DNA of 64,000 bases from Synechococcus sp. RCC307. Its GTDB lineage: Bacteria; Cyanobacteriota; Cyanobacteriia; PCC-6307; Cyanobiaceae. Below the pieces are notes generated by a model that made no database searches, was not told the DNA's origin, and was given only the letters and a program-made list of their open reading frames with translations. The stretch lies in NCBI GenBank assembly GCA_000063525.1, contig CT978603.1:987105-1051104 (forward strand). Direction: 5' to 3'. Below are positions 1 to 8,394 of this stretch, one piece after another (position 1 is the stretch's first letter; each line of letters starts with the position of its first letter). The position numbers and the translations under genes are program-made.

Positions 1-962
1 CTGCTTGTGATGTGAGCGTTAGCTCGCTGGCCTTCAGCTCCTACATCTCTTGGATGATCCTGATTTGGTCGGTCTGTTTGGTGCTGACCCTCTTGGTGGT
101 CACTGTGTTGGTGCGGCGCATTGTTCGGCCCTTGCGGCAACTCAGCGAGCTCACCGAAACGGTGACAGCCGACACGTTGCAGAACTCCCACGTGCAGTTC
201 AGCGCTGCCCCTGAAGAGATCAGCCGCCTGGCGGAGAACTATGAGGAGCTGTTGCAGCGTTTGTCGCTGTCGTGGAGCCATCAACGCCAGTTCGTGAGCG
301 CTGTGAGCCATGAGCTGCGTACACCGCTCACGATTGTTGGCGGTTACATCAAGCGCACCCTCCGCACCGGAGACACTCTCGAGGCTTCCCAGCGCAAGGG
401 GTTGCAAACCGCTGAGCAGGAAACCCTGCGCATGCGCCATTTGCTCGATGATTTGCTCGATTTATCCCGCGGTGATTCAGGTCGGCTCAGCGTGAGCCAG
501 CAGCCGGTGGCGTTGCTGCCGTTGCTGGAGCAGGTGCAGGAGTTGGCCCAGAGCACGCAGCAGCGCAGCATCGTTTTGCTGCTGCCAGATTCCGCTGAGC
601 TGATCGCCAATGCCGATCCCGATCGCTTGCAGCAGGTGCTGCTGAATTTGATTGAAAATGCCTGTAAGTATTCCGGGCCCCAAGCGCCGGTTGAGCTGGC
701 CCTGCTGTCATCCCCCGACGAGCTGACGATCGAAGTGCGTGATCAGGGCATTGGGGTGCCGCCTGAGGATCAAGAACGCATCTTTGAGCGCTTCCAGCGC
801 GCCACCAATGCCCCTGCTGGTGAGGGCTCTGGCTTGGGCTTATCGGTGGTGCGATTGTTGGTGGAGGGCATGGGCGGCCAGGTCAGCCTGCGCAGCCAGC
901 TCGGCAGAGGCAGTGTGTTCAGCCTGCACCTGCGTCCCGTTGAACGCGCCGATCACACCTGA
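1..962 (+). CDS. Sensor histidine kinase, 5' end outside window
   Basis: Two-component sensor kinase of the inner membrane. The frame is open back to base 1, so the N-terminus and any periplasmic sensing domain are missing. The GTG at base 12 is probably internal. Visible parts in order: one membrane segment, a HAMP-like linker, the HisKA dimerisation helix with the phospho-accepting His in SHELRTP (codon 309-311), then an HATPase_c domain with N box (NLIENACKYS), G1 (DQGIGVP) and G2 (GSGLGLSVV). The family autophosphorylates and passes phosphate to a response regulator, which is probably encoded to the left of the window. The signal cannot be told from this fragment. The stop overlaps the next start by one base, so the two genes are likely co-transcribed. 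Confidence 0.9.
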   Translation, partial: ACDVSVSSLAFSSYISWMILIWSVCLVLTLLVVTVLVRRIVRPLRQLSELTETVTADTLQNSHVQFSAAPEEISRLAENYEELLQRLSLSWSHQRQFVSAVSHELRTPLTIVGGYIKRTLRTGDTLEASQRKGLQTAEQETLRMRHLLDDLLDLSRGDSGRLSVSQQPVALLPLLEQVQELAQSTQQRSIVLLLPDSAELIANADPDRLQQVLLNLIENACKYSGPQAPVELALLSSPDELTIEVRDQGIGVPPEDQERIFERFQRATNAPAGEGSGLGLSVVRLLVEGMGGQVSLRSQLGRGSVFSLHLRPVERADHT

Positions 963-1309
963 TGCTCGCCTACCTCGTTGCCACATCACTGCTGATCCCG
1001 GCCAACCTCTGGGCTGCGATCACCCCGCACCTGCATAGCGAAGTGTCGATGCGGATCCTGCATGGGCTCTCCACGCTGGCGCTGCTGCCGTTGCTCTGGC
1101 AGCTCTGGGTGCGCCGCAAGCAAGATCTGCTCGTTTTCAGCCTGGTGTTGGCGGTGTTTTTGCTGGTGATGGTGGTGGTGAACGGTTGGATCACCTTTAT
1201 GGGGATGGGCGTGCAATTTGGCTGGCTGGATCACATCTTTTTGGCGATCGCCTGCAGCAGCGTGATTGCCTATTTCTTTGCTGAGCCCTCGTTGAGCGAA
1301 GGCGGCTAG
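962..1309 (+). CDS. Small multi-pass membrane protein, unknown function
   Basis: A 115-residue protein with about three to four hydrophobic segments (residues 1-20, 33-50, 57-78 and 88-108) separated by short basic or polar loops, so it is almost certainly an integral membrane protein. It starts within the stop of the histidine kinase (TGATG), which suggests translational coupling and perhaps a role with that kinase, such as signal input. I do not recognise the family. Its 3' end overlaps the convergent DUF1028 gene by four bases. Confidence 0.75.
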   Translation: MLAYLVATSLLIPANLWAAITPHLHSEVSMRILHGLSTLALLPLLWQLWVRRKQDLLVFSLVLAVFLLVMVVVNGWITFMGMGVQFGWLDHIFLAIACSSVIAYFFAEPSLSEGG

Positions 1310-2010
1310 GCCACCCCGGCGTTCAAGCCGCCGTCATCAGCGGGCCTGGGCCTGCCGTCGGGAAGGGCTGCGAATTGATCACGCCAGTGCTGCACCCAGT
1401 TCTGCTGGCTGTGCTCATAGAGGTGTTGCAGCTCGCCGACGGCAGTGGCGTTGAAATCCACGCGCAGATCCAGCAGCGGGAAATCCAGCTCGCCGCTGAC
1501 CTGCAGCGCTGCTGAGCTGGCCATCGGTGAGCGCCGATCACCACCAGCGGCTTCACCGGCCGCCAGCGCGCTCAACACCCGCCGGCCAATCTTCCAGCTG
1601 GGGTTGCTGTCGCGGAAGGTTTCGGCCATGGCCTCCAGCACCGCTGTGTTCTCGAGCCAATTGCCAGCCACGCTGAAGTTCTCGCCGCAGAGATGGCCGG
1701 CAAAGCCATTGCACTCTCCACCGGTCCAGGCCGATGAGCGCCCCTCGGCGTCCACCAGTTGAATCTGCCGGGCGTTGCGTTGCTCATCGCCTTTGAGCAG
1801 CCATTCGAGGGCTTCATTGGCGCTCAGTCCATTGCCGAGGGCTTCCAGTCCGCGGTGGGCCAGATAAGGGTTGGTGGCGCCTTGGCTGGCAGCAGCTCCA
1901 ATGTTCCTGCGCAGATGAGGAACGGTGGCGCCCACAGCGAGGTGGAACGTCGCCACAGCGACAGCAAATCGACCATTCCCAGGGTCTCGGGCAACGATCG
2001 AAAAGGTCAT
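1306..2010 (-). CDS. DUF1028 family protein (Ntn-hydrolase fold)
   Basis: A 234-residue protein beginning MTFSIVARDP, the typical start of DUF1028 proteins, which adopt the Ntn-hydrolase fold. The family pattern continues with conserved Gly/Ala-rich stretches (AVAVATFHLAVGATVPH, GAAASQGATNP) and a region around GRSSAWTG. The biochemical role of the family is not established. The ATG at 2010 overlaps the stop of the upstream amidohydrolase (TGATG), so it is the last gene of the carbamoyltransferase-asparagine synthetase-amidohydrolase operon. This suggests a role in the same nitrogen pathway, for example hydrolysis of a related amide. A longer upstream frame exists but would overlap the neighbour heavily. 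Confidence 0.85.
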   Translation of the reverse strand: MTFSIVARDPGNGRFAVAVATFHLAVGATVPHLRRNIGAAASQGATNPYLAHRGLEALGNGLSANEALEWLLKGDEQRNARQIQLVDAEGRSSAWTGGECNGFAGHLCGENFSVAGNWLENTAVLEAMAETFRDSNPSWKIGRRVLSALAAGEAAGGDRRSPMASSAALQVSGELDFPLLDLRVDFNATAVGELQHLYEHSQQNWVQHWRDQFAALPDGRPRPADDGGLNAGVA

Positions 2011-3290
2011 CAGCCCGGCACCTTGTTCAAGCGCTGATCCAGGCGCACCAGGCTTTGCATCAATACAGCGGTGCCGTCGGCGCACTGACGGCTGCTGGTG
2101 AATTCAGCTGCTGAGTGGCTCAATCCGCCGCGGCTGGGCACAAAGATCATTCCCATGGGCCAGCGTCGGCCCATTTCCTGCGAGTCGTGGCTGGCGCGGC
2201 TCGGCAGGGCGCTGCAACTCAAACCCAGGGTTTGGGCGGAGGCAGCAATGGCCTCAGTAACGCTCAGATGGGCGGGGGTGGGATCAACGCTGAATTGAGG
2301 CAGCAAAGAGATGGGGCAACCGCTCGCCCTGCTGATGCTGTGGAGCCGGCTTTCCAAGTCCTCCACCAATTCGCTCAGAACCTCGAGGCTGAGGTCGCGC
2401 AGATCAACGCTCAGCTCCACCTGGCCTGGCACCACGTTGGCGGCATTGGGCCAGAGCTGGAGTTTGCCAACGGTGCCCACGGGATCACCGGGGTGGTTGT
2501 TGGCCAGCTCTTGCACCGCCAGGATCACTTGGGCCGCAGTGGCCAAGGCGTCCTGACGGGCATCCATGGGTGTGGTGCCGGCATGGTTGGCCTGGCCTTC
2601 AATGCGCACCAAAAAACGGCGCTGGCCCACAACGCCCTCCACCAAACCGATGGCATCACCGCGGCTCTCGAGAATGCCGCCCTGCTCCACATGGAGCTCA
2701 ACAAAAGCGGCGATGGCGTCGTCAGAACGCCGTGCTTGCGCCAGCTGCTGCCAATTGCCGCCTGTGCGGGGCAGGTTGTCGCTGATCGATTGGCCGTTGC
2801 TGCAGGTGTAGTCAGCCGGGTTGTCGCTGGCGACTCCAGTCATTCCCTTGCAACCCACCATCGTGGACTCTTCATCGGCAAAGGCCACCACTTCCAAGGG
2901 GTGGCGCAGGCTGATGGCTTGATCCTTAAAGCTGCGGATCACTTCCAGCCCAGCCAACACTCCGAGGGCACCGTCAAAGCGGCCGCCGGTGGGCACGGTG
3001 TCGAGATGGGATCCCGTCACTAGGGCGGGCAGGCCTGGTTCTGTGCCTTCAATGCGGCCAATCAAATTGCCAGCGGCATCAATGCGAATGCTGGCTCCAG
3101 CGGCGATCAACCACTCGCTGAACAGGGTGCGGGCGCGGCAGTCGTCCTCTGTGAAGGCCAAACGCTTGACTGAGCCATCGTTTTGCAGGCCGATGGCGGC
3201 CATGGCATCCAAACTCGCGCTGAGGCGAGCCTCATCAACTGTTGCTGTCCAACTGGGTGTTTGGAGTGAAAGAGCAACCGATGGAGGCAT
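2010..3290 (-). CDS. M20 amidohydrolase, N-carbamoyl-L-amino-acid hydrolase / allantoate amidohydrolase type
   Basis: Zinc-dependent amidohydrolase of the M20 family, 426 residues. Family members remove the carbamoyl group from N-carbamoyl amino acids, ureidopropionate or allantoate, releasing ammonia and CO2. Visible metal-site motifs in order: GSHLDTVPTGGRFDG, DEEST, ELHVEQG, the lid-domain segment NHAGTTPM, the SHDSQEMG stretch and the C-terminal GGLSHSAAE. I chose the ATG at 3290 because the extra upstream residues (TTG at 3332) lack family character. It follows asnB by about 80 bases and overlaps the DUF1028 gene by one base, so it is likely the third gene of the nitrogen operon. The exact substrate cannot be read from sequence. 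Allantoate, ureidoglycine and N-carbamoyl amino acids are all possible. Confidence 0.85.
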   Translation of the reverse strand: MPPSVALSLQTPSWTATVDEARLSASLDAMAAIGLQNDGSVKRLAFTEDDCRARTLFSEWLIAAGASIRIDAAGNLIGRIEGTEPGLPALVTGSHLDTVPTGGRFDGALGVLAGLEVIRSFKDQAISLRHPLEVVAFADEESTMVGCKGMTGVASDNPADYTCSNGQSISDNLPRTGGNWQQLAQARRSDDAIAAFVELHVEQGGILESRGDAIGLVEGVVGQRRFLVRIEGQANHAGTTPMDARQDALATAAQVILAVQELANNHPGDPVGTVGKLQLWPNAANVVPGQVELSVDLRDLSLEVLSELVEDLESRLHSISRASGCPISLLPQFSVDPTPAHLSVTEAIAASAQTLGLSCSALPSRASHDSQEMGRRWPMGMIFVPSRGGLSHSAAEFTSSRQCADGTAVLMQSLVRLDQRLNKVPG

Positions 3291-3370
3291 GCAGCACAGC
3301 AGACGCCCCGTAACAATGGCCACTGTGGCCAATCACTGAGGTAGCGCAGGCGACTATTTCGCGGAGCCAG

Positions 3371-5392
3371 TTAAAAAACCTGTGCCGGTTCGCTCACATG
3401 CCAGCCCCGTGCATCGGCGGCCTGGCGGGCCTGGGCGGGCACATCGGTCTGCACAAACAGCTTGTGCAGGATTTGCACTCCCAATAAGTGATTCACCATT
3501 GCATCGAGCTGAACCTTTTCTGCTGCTGGTGTTTCTGGGTTGCGGTGGCGCTCGAGCAGCTGCGCAACACCCTCTGGATCCAACAAACCGCAGGTTCCGA
3601 TCGCCTCGCGGCTGAGATGGGCCGCTACGAGCTGATCAAGCTTTTGCAGCTTCTCCTCATCGGCATGGGCCGGTGGGGCCATGAACGCAAATTTCTCGCG
3701 GTGATAGAGCCGCTCAGGCAGCAGTCCAGCGACGGCTTCGCGCAGCACATGCTTTTCGCGCTGGTCTTTGATCCTTAGGTCGGGGGGAACCTGCACCGCC
3801 ACGGCGGCGAGATGGTGATCCAGGAACGGTGGCCTGGCCTCCATCGAATTGGCCATGTCCACCCGGTCTCCGCCCCAGGTGAGGATTTGGCCCTCCAGCA
3901 TCGTTTTGATCCACACGTACTGGGCCCGGTCCAGCACATGGCGCTCGTCGAGTTGTGAGCGATCCAGGGTGGCGGCAATGGCTTTGCCTGGCTCATAGCC
4001 AGCCATCGCTTCGCGGCGTTCGCTGGCCAGCAGTCCTGGCACCAGCGGGGCGCAGGCCAGCCACGGCTGCAGGCAGCTAGGGGTGAAGCCCACCGTTGCT
4101 GTGAGGTGGGGATCATCCACGGGCTTGGCGGCGAGCATGGCTCCTGTCACCAGGGCATTGGCTTGATCCAGCCGTTTTTGGCTCTGGTCTTGGTCGCCCC
4201 CATCGCTGCCGTGCAGGAACATGTCGCGCCGGAAGGCGGGGTAGCCGGCAAACAGTTCATCGGAGCCTTCGCCGGTCAGCACCACCTTGTAGTTGACGTG
4301 CCGCACATGGCGGCTCATCAGATATTTCGCCACGCCGAGAGTGTTGTAGATCGTGCGCTCGGTGTGCCAGAGGGTCGTTTCGAAATGGTCGTAGAGGTCA
4401 TCGCCTGAGAGGCGCATCACGTCCTGTTCGGCACCGGTGGCCTCAGCCATCTCCTTGGCGATATCGGTTTCGTCGTAGCGGCTGTCGTCAAAGCCGATCG
4501 TGAAGGCCTTCACCGGGGTTTGATTCACCGCGGCGGCCAACCCCAAGATCGAGCAGCTGTCGATGCCGCCGGAGAGATAACAACCCACCGGCACATCAGC
4601 CACCAGCCGCATTTCGATCGCCTCCAACAGCGAGCGGCGGATGGCGTTGATGTGCTGCTCTTCGCTGATGCTTTGGTCGCGCTCGTGGTCCTTGGGGAAA
4701 TCAAGGTCCCAATATTTATGGCCGGATGTGCGCAACAGCCCGCCTTCGCGCTGCACTTTCACCACATGGCCTGGTTGCACTTGGAAAATGCCGGCAAAGG
4801 CGGTGCTGCCCGGCACCATCGTTTGCATCAGTTGGTGGAACAGGCCTTCGGAGCTGAAATCCCGCTTCACTGCGGGGTGGGCAAACAACACCTTCAGCTC
4901 AGAGCCAAACACCAGTCCCTGGCTGGTCATCGTCCAGTACAGGGGCTTGATACCGAAGCGATCGCGCACCAGATAGAGGCAGTCCTCGTCGCGATCAAAC
5001 AGGGCAAAACCAAATTCGCCGCGCAGTTGCGGCAGGGTCGCCTCGAGCCCCTCGCGCAGATAAAGATGCAGCAGGATTTCTGAGTCGCTCTTGCTGTTGA
5101 AGCGCACGCCTTGCGCCACCAGTTCAGCGCGAATCCTCTGGAAGTCGTAGAACTCGCCGTTGTGGGCCATCAGCACCCGATCACAGCTGGATCGGAATGG
5201 CTGGCGGGCGCGGTTGCCCTCGAGATCAATGATCGAGAGGCGCGCATGGGTCATGCCGACGCCACTGTCGTGGATTTGGTAGCCAAAGCCATCCGGACCG
5301 CGATGGGCCTGGATCGCGGCCATGTTCACCAGCAGCTGGGGATCGATTGAATCACCCGCGTGGTGTGTGAAAACGCCTCCGATGCCGCACAT
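3371..5392 (-). CDS. asnB: Asparagine synthase (glutamine-hydrolysing), AsnB family
   Basis: Cytosolic class II glutamine amidotransferase, 673 residues, the usual length for the longer bacterial AsnB type. The N-terminal glutaminase domain begins MCGIGG with the nucleophile Cys2 and shows RGPDG, NGEFYD and SDSE. The synthetase domain carries the ATP pyrophosphatase loop LSGGIDS and the TGEGSDELFAGYP segment. The family activates an aspartate-like carboxylate with ATP and transfers ammonia from glutamine to it. It lies one base after the carbamoyltransferase stop and upstream of an M20 amidohydrolase. This operon is unusual for plain asparagine synthesis, so the acceptor could be a related or carbamoylated acid. 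That last point is inference. Confidence 0.92.
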   Translation of the reverse strand: MCGIGGVFTHHAGDSIDPQLLVNMAAIQAHRGPDGFGYQIHDSGVGMTHARLSIIDLEGNRARQPFRSSCDRVLMAHNGEFYDFQRIRAELVAQGVRFNSKSDSEILLHLYLREGLEATLPQLRGEFGFALFDRDEDCLYLVRDRFGIKPLYWTMTSQGLVFGSELKVLFAHPAVKRDFSSEGLFHQLMQTMVPGSTAFAGIFQVQPGHVVKVQREGGLLRTSGHKYWDLDFPKDHERDQSISEEQHINAIRRSLLEAIEMRLVADVPVGCYLSGGIDSCSILGLAAAVNQTPVKAFTIGFDDSRYDETDIAKEMAEATGAEQDVMRLSGDDLYDHFETTLWHTERTIYNTLGVAKYLMSRHVRHVNYKVVLTGEGSDELFAGYPAFRRDMFLHGSDGGDQDQSQKRLDQANALVTGAMLAAKPVDDPHLTATVGFTPSCLQPWLACAPLVPGLLASERREAMAGYEPGKAIAATLDRSQLDERHVLDRAQYVWIKTMLEGQILTWGGDRVDMANSMEARPPFLDHHLAAVAVQVPPDLRIKDQREKHVLREAVAGLLPERLYHREKFAFMAPPAHADEEKLQKLDQLVAAHLSREAIGTCGLLDPEGVAQLLERHRNPETPAAEKVQLDAMVNHLLGVQILHKLFVQTDVPAQARQAADARGWHVSEPAQVF

Positions 5393-5393
5393 G

Positions 5394-6518
5394 TCAGATC
5401 ACATCCATGACTTGGTCGGTGCGCTCAACCATGCAGGTGAGCAGCGCCATGCGCAGGAACACCGCTCCCCTGGCCTGCGCGAAATACCAGTTTTGGGGGG
5501 TTTCATCCAGCGAAGAGCAGAGCTCGCGGCCCCGTGCCAGGGGGTGCAACACGATTGAGCCCTCCTTGAAATCGGTGTCGGAGCTGAGCTGGAAGTTGCT
5601 GCCATGCACTTCAAAGCCATCGCCAACCCAGGCGATCGCGTTGATGTAGGTGACATCGAAGCGGCCCACTTCATCGTTGAGGCGGGTGGCTAAGCGCAGC
5701 TTCAAGCCGCTTTGCTCGAGCGCTTCGCGTTGGCCCGCATCGAACATCGTCTCGGCGGGATCGGTTTTGGGGTCGTGCAGGATCACGATCTCCTCAACGA
5801 TCTGCGGGAATTTGCCGAGGATCTGCAGCAGCGAGCGAACGGTGCGCATGCGCGATGGCACCCCAATGATTCCGATGCGGATGCGATCGGAGCGCTCCAC
5901 TTCTTGGCGGCACAGCGATGGCCTCCACTTGAGGATCGTGTAGAGATCCGTCATCGCCTGGGTCGGATGCTCACCGATCCCGTTGCCGGCATTGATGATC
6001 GGAATCTTCAGCGAGGTGGCCATCTCGTAGATGGCGGTCTCGCTGGTGTCGCGCAGCACCACGCAATCGCCGTAGTGGTTGAACATCTCAGCGATGTCGC
6101 TGAGGGATTCCCCTTTGGCAAGCCCTGTGGTGGAGGGGTCGGTGATGTTGATGGAGTCACCGCCTAAGCGGTGCCAGGCGCTGTCAAAGGACAGCCGGGT
6201 GCGGGTGCTGGGCTCATAGAAGGCATTGATGAGGATCTTGCCCTTGAGCGGCGAGTTGAAGCGGATGTAGCGCGCTGGATTGCTTTCAAATTTCGCCGAC
6301 AAACGAAACAGCTGACGCAAGGTGCGCGGGCTGTAGGCGTTGATCGAGATGACGTGCTGATTGATCAGCTCATGCAGCGCTTCGCCGTCTTCATGGATCC
6401 ACGACAGCAAATCCGTTGGAGAGGCAATCCCTGCGGTGTCGGCCTTCTCTCGGTTGAGCCGCAGCTGTTGCTTGAATTCCAACTGGTCAGGTTGCAAATG
6501 GCTAACGGCTTGGCCCAT
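5394..6518 (-). CDS. Aspartate/ornithine carbamoyltransferase family protein with altered amino-acid site
   Basis: A 374-residue homologue of PyrB with a roughly 50-residue N-terminal extension over the usual 310. Carbamoyl-phosphate contacts are intact: STRTR (104-108), Lys135 in the AKGES loop, Arg156 in VVLRD, HPTQ (184-187) and Arg225 in RMRTV. The second-substrate side differs. Where E. coli PyrB has the MTRVQ loop that binds aspartate, this protein has YINAIAW (291-297), and HPLPR is HPLARG (325-330). The C-terminus still aligns well (TPQNWYFAQA). It is therefore probably a carbamoyltransferase, but perhaps not for aspartate. It is the first gene of the asnB operon, and a perfect GTAN8TAC box lies about 140 bases upstream. 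The ATG at 6518 gives the longest convincing frame. Confidence 0.85.
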   Translation of the reverse strand: MGQAVSHLQPDQLEFKQQLRLNREKADTAGIASPTDLLSWIHEDGEALHELINQHVISINAYSPRTLRQLFRLSAKFESNPARYIRFNSPLKGKILINAFYEPSTRTRLSFDSAWHRLGGDSINITDPSTTGLAKGESLSDIAEMFNHYGDCVVLRDTSETAIYEMATSLKIPIINAGNGIGEHPTQAMTDLYTILKWRPSLCRQEVERSDRIRIGIIGVPSRMRTVRSLLQILGKFPQIVEEIVILHDPKTDPAETMFDAGQREALEQSGLKLRLATRLNDEVGRFDVTYINAIAWVGDGFEVHGSNFQLSSDTDFKEGSIVLHPLARGRELCSSLDETPQNWYFAQARGAVFLRMALLTCMVERTDQVMDVI

Positions 6519-6659
6519 AGCGTGGATCCAACTGAGCAGTGCTTGATGGGCCGAAAAGTATCGATCGACTCCATCAACCCGTCATAGCAAAGTGATCCAG
6601 GTGTGAATCAGGGCTGCGATATTCAGCTTTCCTTCGTGATTGAGAGCGTTGAGATTTCA

Positions 6660-6673
6660 GTATCAAGAGCTAC
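6660..6673. promoter_or_regulatory. Predicted NtcA-binding site (GTA-N8-TAC)
   Basis: The sequence GTATCAAGAGCTAC matches the NtcA consensus GTAN8TAC exactly. NtcA is the global nitrogen regulator of cyanobacteria. The box is in the 239-base gap between the 72-residue membrane protein gene and the carbamoyltransferase gene, about 140 bases before the latter's ATG. No clear -10 hexamer (TAN3T) stands at the usual 20-24 base spacing on the minus strand, which weakens the call. A six-base match is expected about 0.06 times by chance in a gap this size with equal base use. The rest of the gap shows no other clear element. Confidence 0.5.
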
Positions 6674-6757
6674 TGGCGTGAGGTGTTTTGGCTCGTTCAG
6701 CAACAGCCTGAGCAGCAGAAAATACGAATTAATTGATGACGGTTGGTTTCGCTGATG

Positions 6758-6976
6758 TCACCAGAGCTTTCCCTTCTGCCATTCCCGAAACCAGATCGTC
6801 AACAAAACCACCGTGGCGAGTAAAAGCCCGAACAATCCGCCGTAGACAATCCAGCGGAATCCTTCGGCTCCTACTTCCAAGCTCGGGGTTGAGGGCGCGT
6901 CTTGCTCGGCGGCATGGGCTGCGATGGCGAGACAGCTGCTAACCCCACTCAGCGACAACCAGGAACGGCGCTTCAT
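6758..6976 (-). CDS. Small membrane protein with signal peptide, next to symporter
   Basis: A 72-residue protein. Residues 1-22 (MKRRSWLSLSG...AHA) look like a cleavable signal peptide. After a short polar stretch, residues 41-63 form one hydrophobic segment, and the tail is basic and aromatic (FREWQKGKLW). Predicted topology is N-out, C-in after cleavage. Its ATG overlaps the stop of the sodium/solute symporter (ATGA), so the two are co-translated. A dedicated small partner of the transporter is likely by context. I do not recognise a named family. Confidence 0.75.
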   Translation of the reverse strand: MKRRSWLSLSGVSSCLAIAAHAAEQDAPSTPSLEVGAEGFRWIVYGGLFGLLLATVVLLTIWFREWQKGKLW

Positions 6977-8394
6977 GCTTCCTCCTGCAATTGGGACCAG
7001 CGGAATTCAGCGGGCCAGAAGCGGCTCGCCACGATCATCACCACAGCTGATACAGCGGCCGAAAGCACCGCAGCGCAGTAGGGCGCAATCAGCCAGTAGG
7101 CCGCTAGTCCGCAGGCCGTTCCGGCGAGCATGGCAGCGATGGCACCGCTGCGGCTCGCTGTTGGCCAATACAGCCCGCAGGCCACTGGCCACACCGTGGA
7201 AGCCACCAAGGCACCGGTGAAGAACAGCACGCTGGCGAGCGAATCCAAACGCGGCCAGGAGAGCAGCAGCGTCAGCCCGCCCAGCAGCACCACCATCCAC
7301 TGGGTGGCGAGCTTGAGTTCCCGGTCGCTGGCTTCTGGTTTGAACAGCTTTAAAAACACGTCTTCCGCCAACAGATCAGCGGTGGAGGCCAGCAAGGAAT
7401 CCAGCGTTGAAGTGAGCGAGGCGAAGACCACGATGAATACCAAGGCAGCGCCGCCGGCCCCCAGCAATTGCGCCGTCATCACGGGGAACACCATGTTCAC
7501 TTGGGGCACCTCGAGCTTGCTGGCCAGGGCCAATAAGCCAATCGATCCGGTGACGATCGGAATCGTCATCCAGCCCAAACCGCCCAACACAAATGAGCGG
7601 AACACCACATTGCGGCGCGAGGCAAACACCCGCGACCACCAGATATTGCTGTGAAACACCTCTCCCATCGAAAACAGGGCGGAGTTCCAAGCGATGAGCA
7701 AGCCCGCTGGCAGCAGCAGGTTGAGCCGCTGCGGGTGGCTAGCGATTAGGGCCTGGTGCACCTCACTGCTGGGGAAGCGCATGTAGGCCAGTGCTGCCAC
7801 CACCAGCAGCAACACCATGATCAGCAGCGACTGGATGAAGTCGGTTCCCACCACCGCGCGCATGCCGCCAAACAGCGTGTAGATCGTCGACACCCCAATC
7901 ACCACCACCATCCCAAGGCGGTAGTCAAAACCGGAGAGGGCCTCCAGCAAGATCCCCGCCCCCATCGCCTGGGTGATCAAAAAGCCCAGGGTGTAAATCG
8001 CTGTGATCACCATGAACACCCACCAGGCGGCGCGGCCATAGCGCAGGCGAATGAAGTCGCCGCTGGTGCGGGCCGATGGCATCAAGTCCTTGATGCGCAG
8101 GGCCAAAGGGGCAAACAGGATCAGCCCTAGACCCGCCAGGGCGTAGCTGAACATTCCCCAGAGGCCGTTGCGGTAGCCGAATTCAGGCGCCAATAGGGTT
8201 GTGTTGCCAGTGACCCACGACGCCATCAAGGTCGCTGTGCTCAGGGCCAGGCCGATGTTGCGGCCGGCCAGCATGAACTCATCGGCGTCGCCTTTGCCTT
8301 GGTGACCCCACCAGATGCCCAGGGCAATCCATAAAACAGAGAACAGCACCACCAGCATCCAGGCGATGCCGGGGGCCAAGAACGGTTCAGCCAT
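6973..8394 (-). CDS. Sodium:solute symporter (SSS family), urea/ureide-transporter-like
   Basis: A 473-residue integral membrane protein with about 13 hydrophobic segments, the normal size for SSS transporters, which import small solutes with Na+. The segment after TM2 (ASWVTGNTTLLAPEFGYRNG, then GDFIRLRYG) resembles the DUR3-type urea/polyamine branch more than the proline branch. The family signature region includes GGMRAVVGTDFIQ and STLDSLLASTADL. It overlaps a 41-residue membrane ORF at its start and the 72-residue membrane protein at its end. Downstream lie carbamoyltransferase, AsnB and carbamoyl-hydrolase genes, so urea, an ureide or an N-carbamoyl compound is a plausible cargo. Substrate assignment is inference. 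Confidence 0.88.
   Translation of the reverse strand: MAEPFLAPGIAWMLVVLFSVLWIALGIWWGHQGKGDADEFMLAGRNIGLALSTATLMASWVTGNTTLLAPEFGYRNGLWGMFSYALAGLGLILFAPLALRIKDLMPSARTSGDFIRLRYGRAAWWVFMVITAIYTLGFLITQAMGAGILLEALSGFDYRLGMVVVIGVSTIYTLFGGMRAVVGTDFIQSLLIMVLLLVVAALAYMRFPSSEVHQALIASHPQRLNLLLPAGLLIAWNSALFSMGEVFHSNIWWSRVFASRRNVVFRSFVLGGLGWMTIPIVTGSIGLLALASKLEVPQVNMVFPVMTAQLLGAGGAALVFIVVFASLTSTLDSLLASTADLLAEDVFLKLFKPEASDRELKLATQWMVVLLGGLTLLLSWPRLDSLASVLFFTGALVASTVWPVACGLYWPTASRSGAIAAMLAGTACGLAAYWLIAPYCAAVLSAAVSAVVMIVASRFWPAEFRWSQLQEEA

Noticed and set aside
2115-3023. 302-codon plus-strand open frame
   Set aside because: It lies wholly antisense to the M20 amidohydrolase, which has full family motifs. 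High G+C produces long chance frames.
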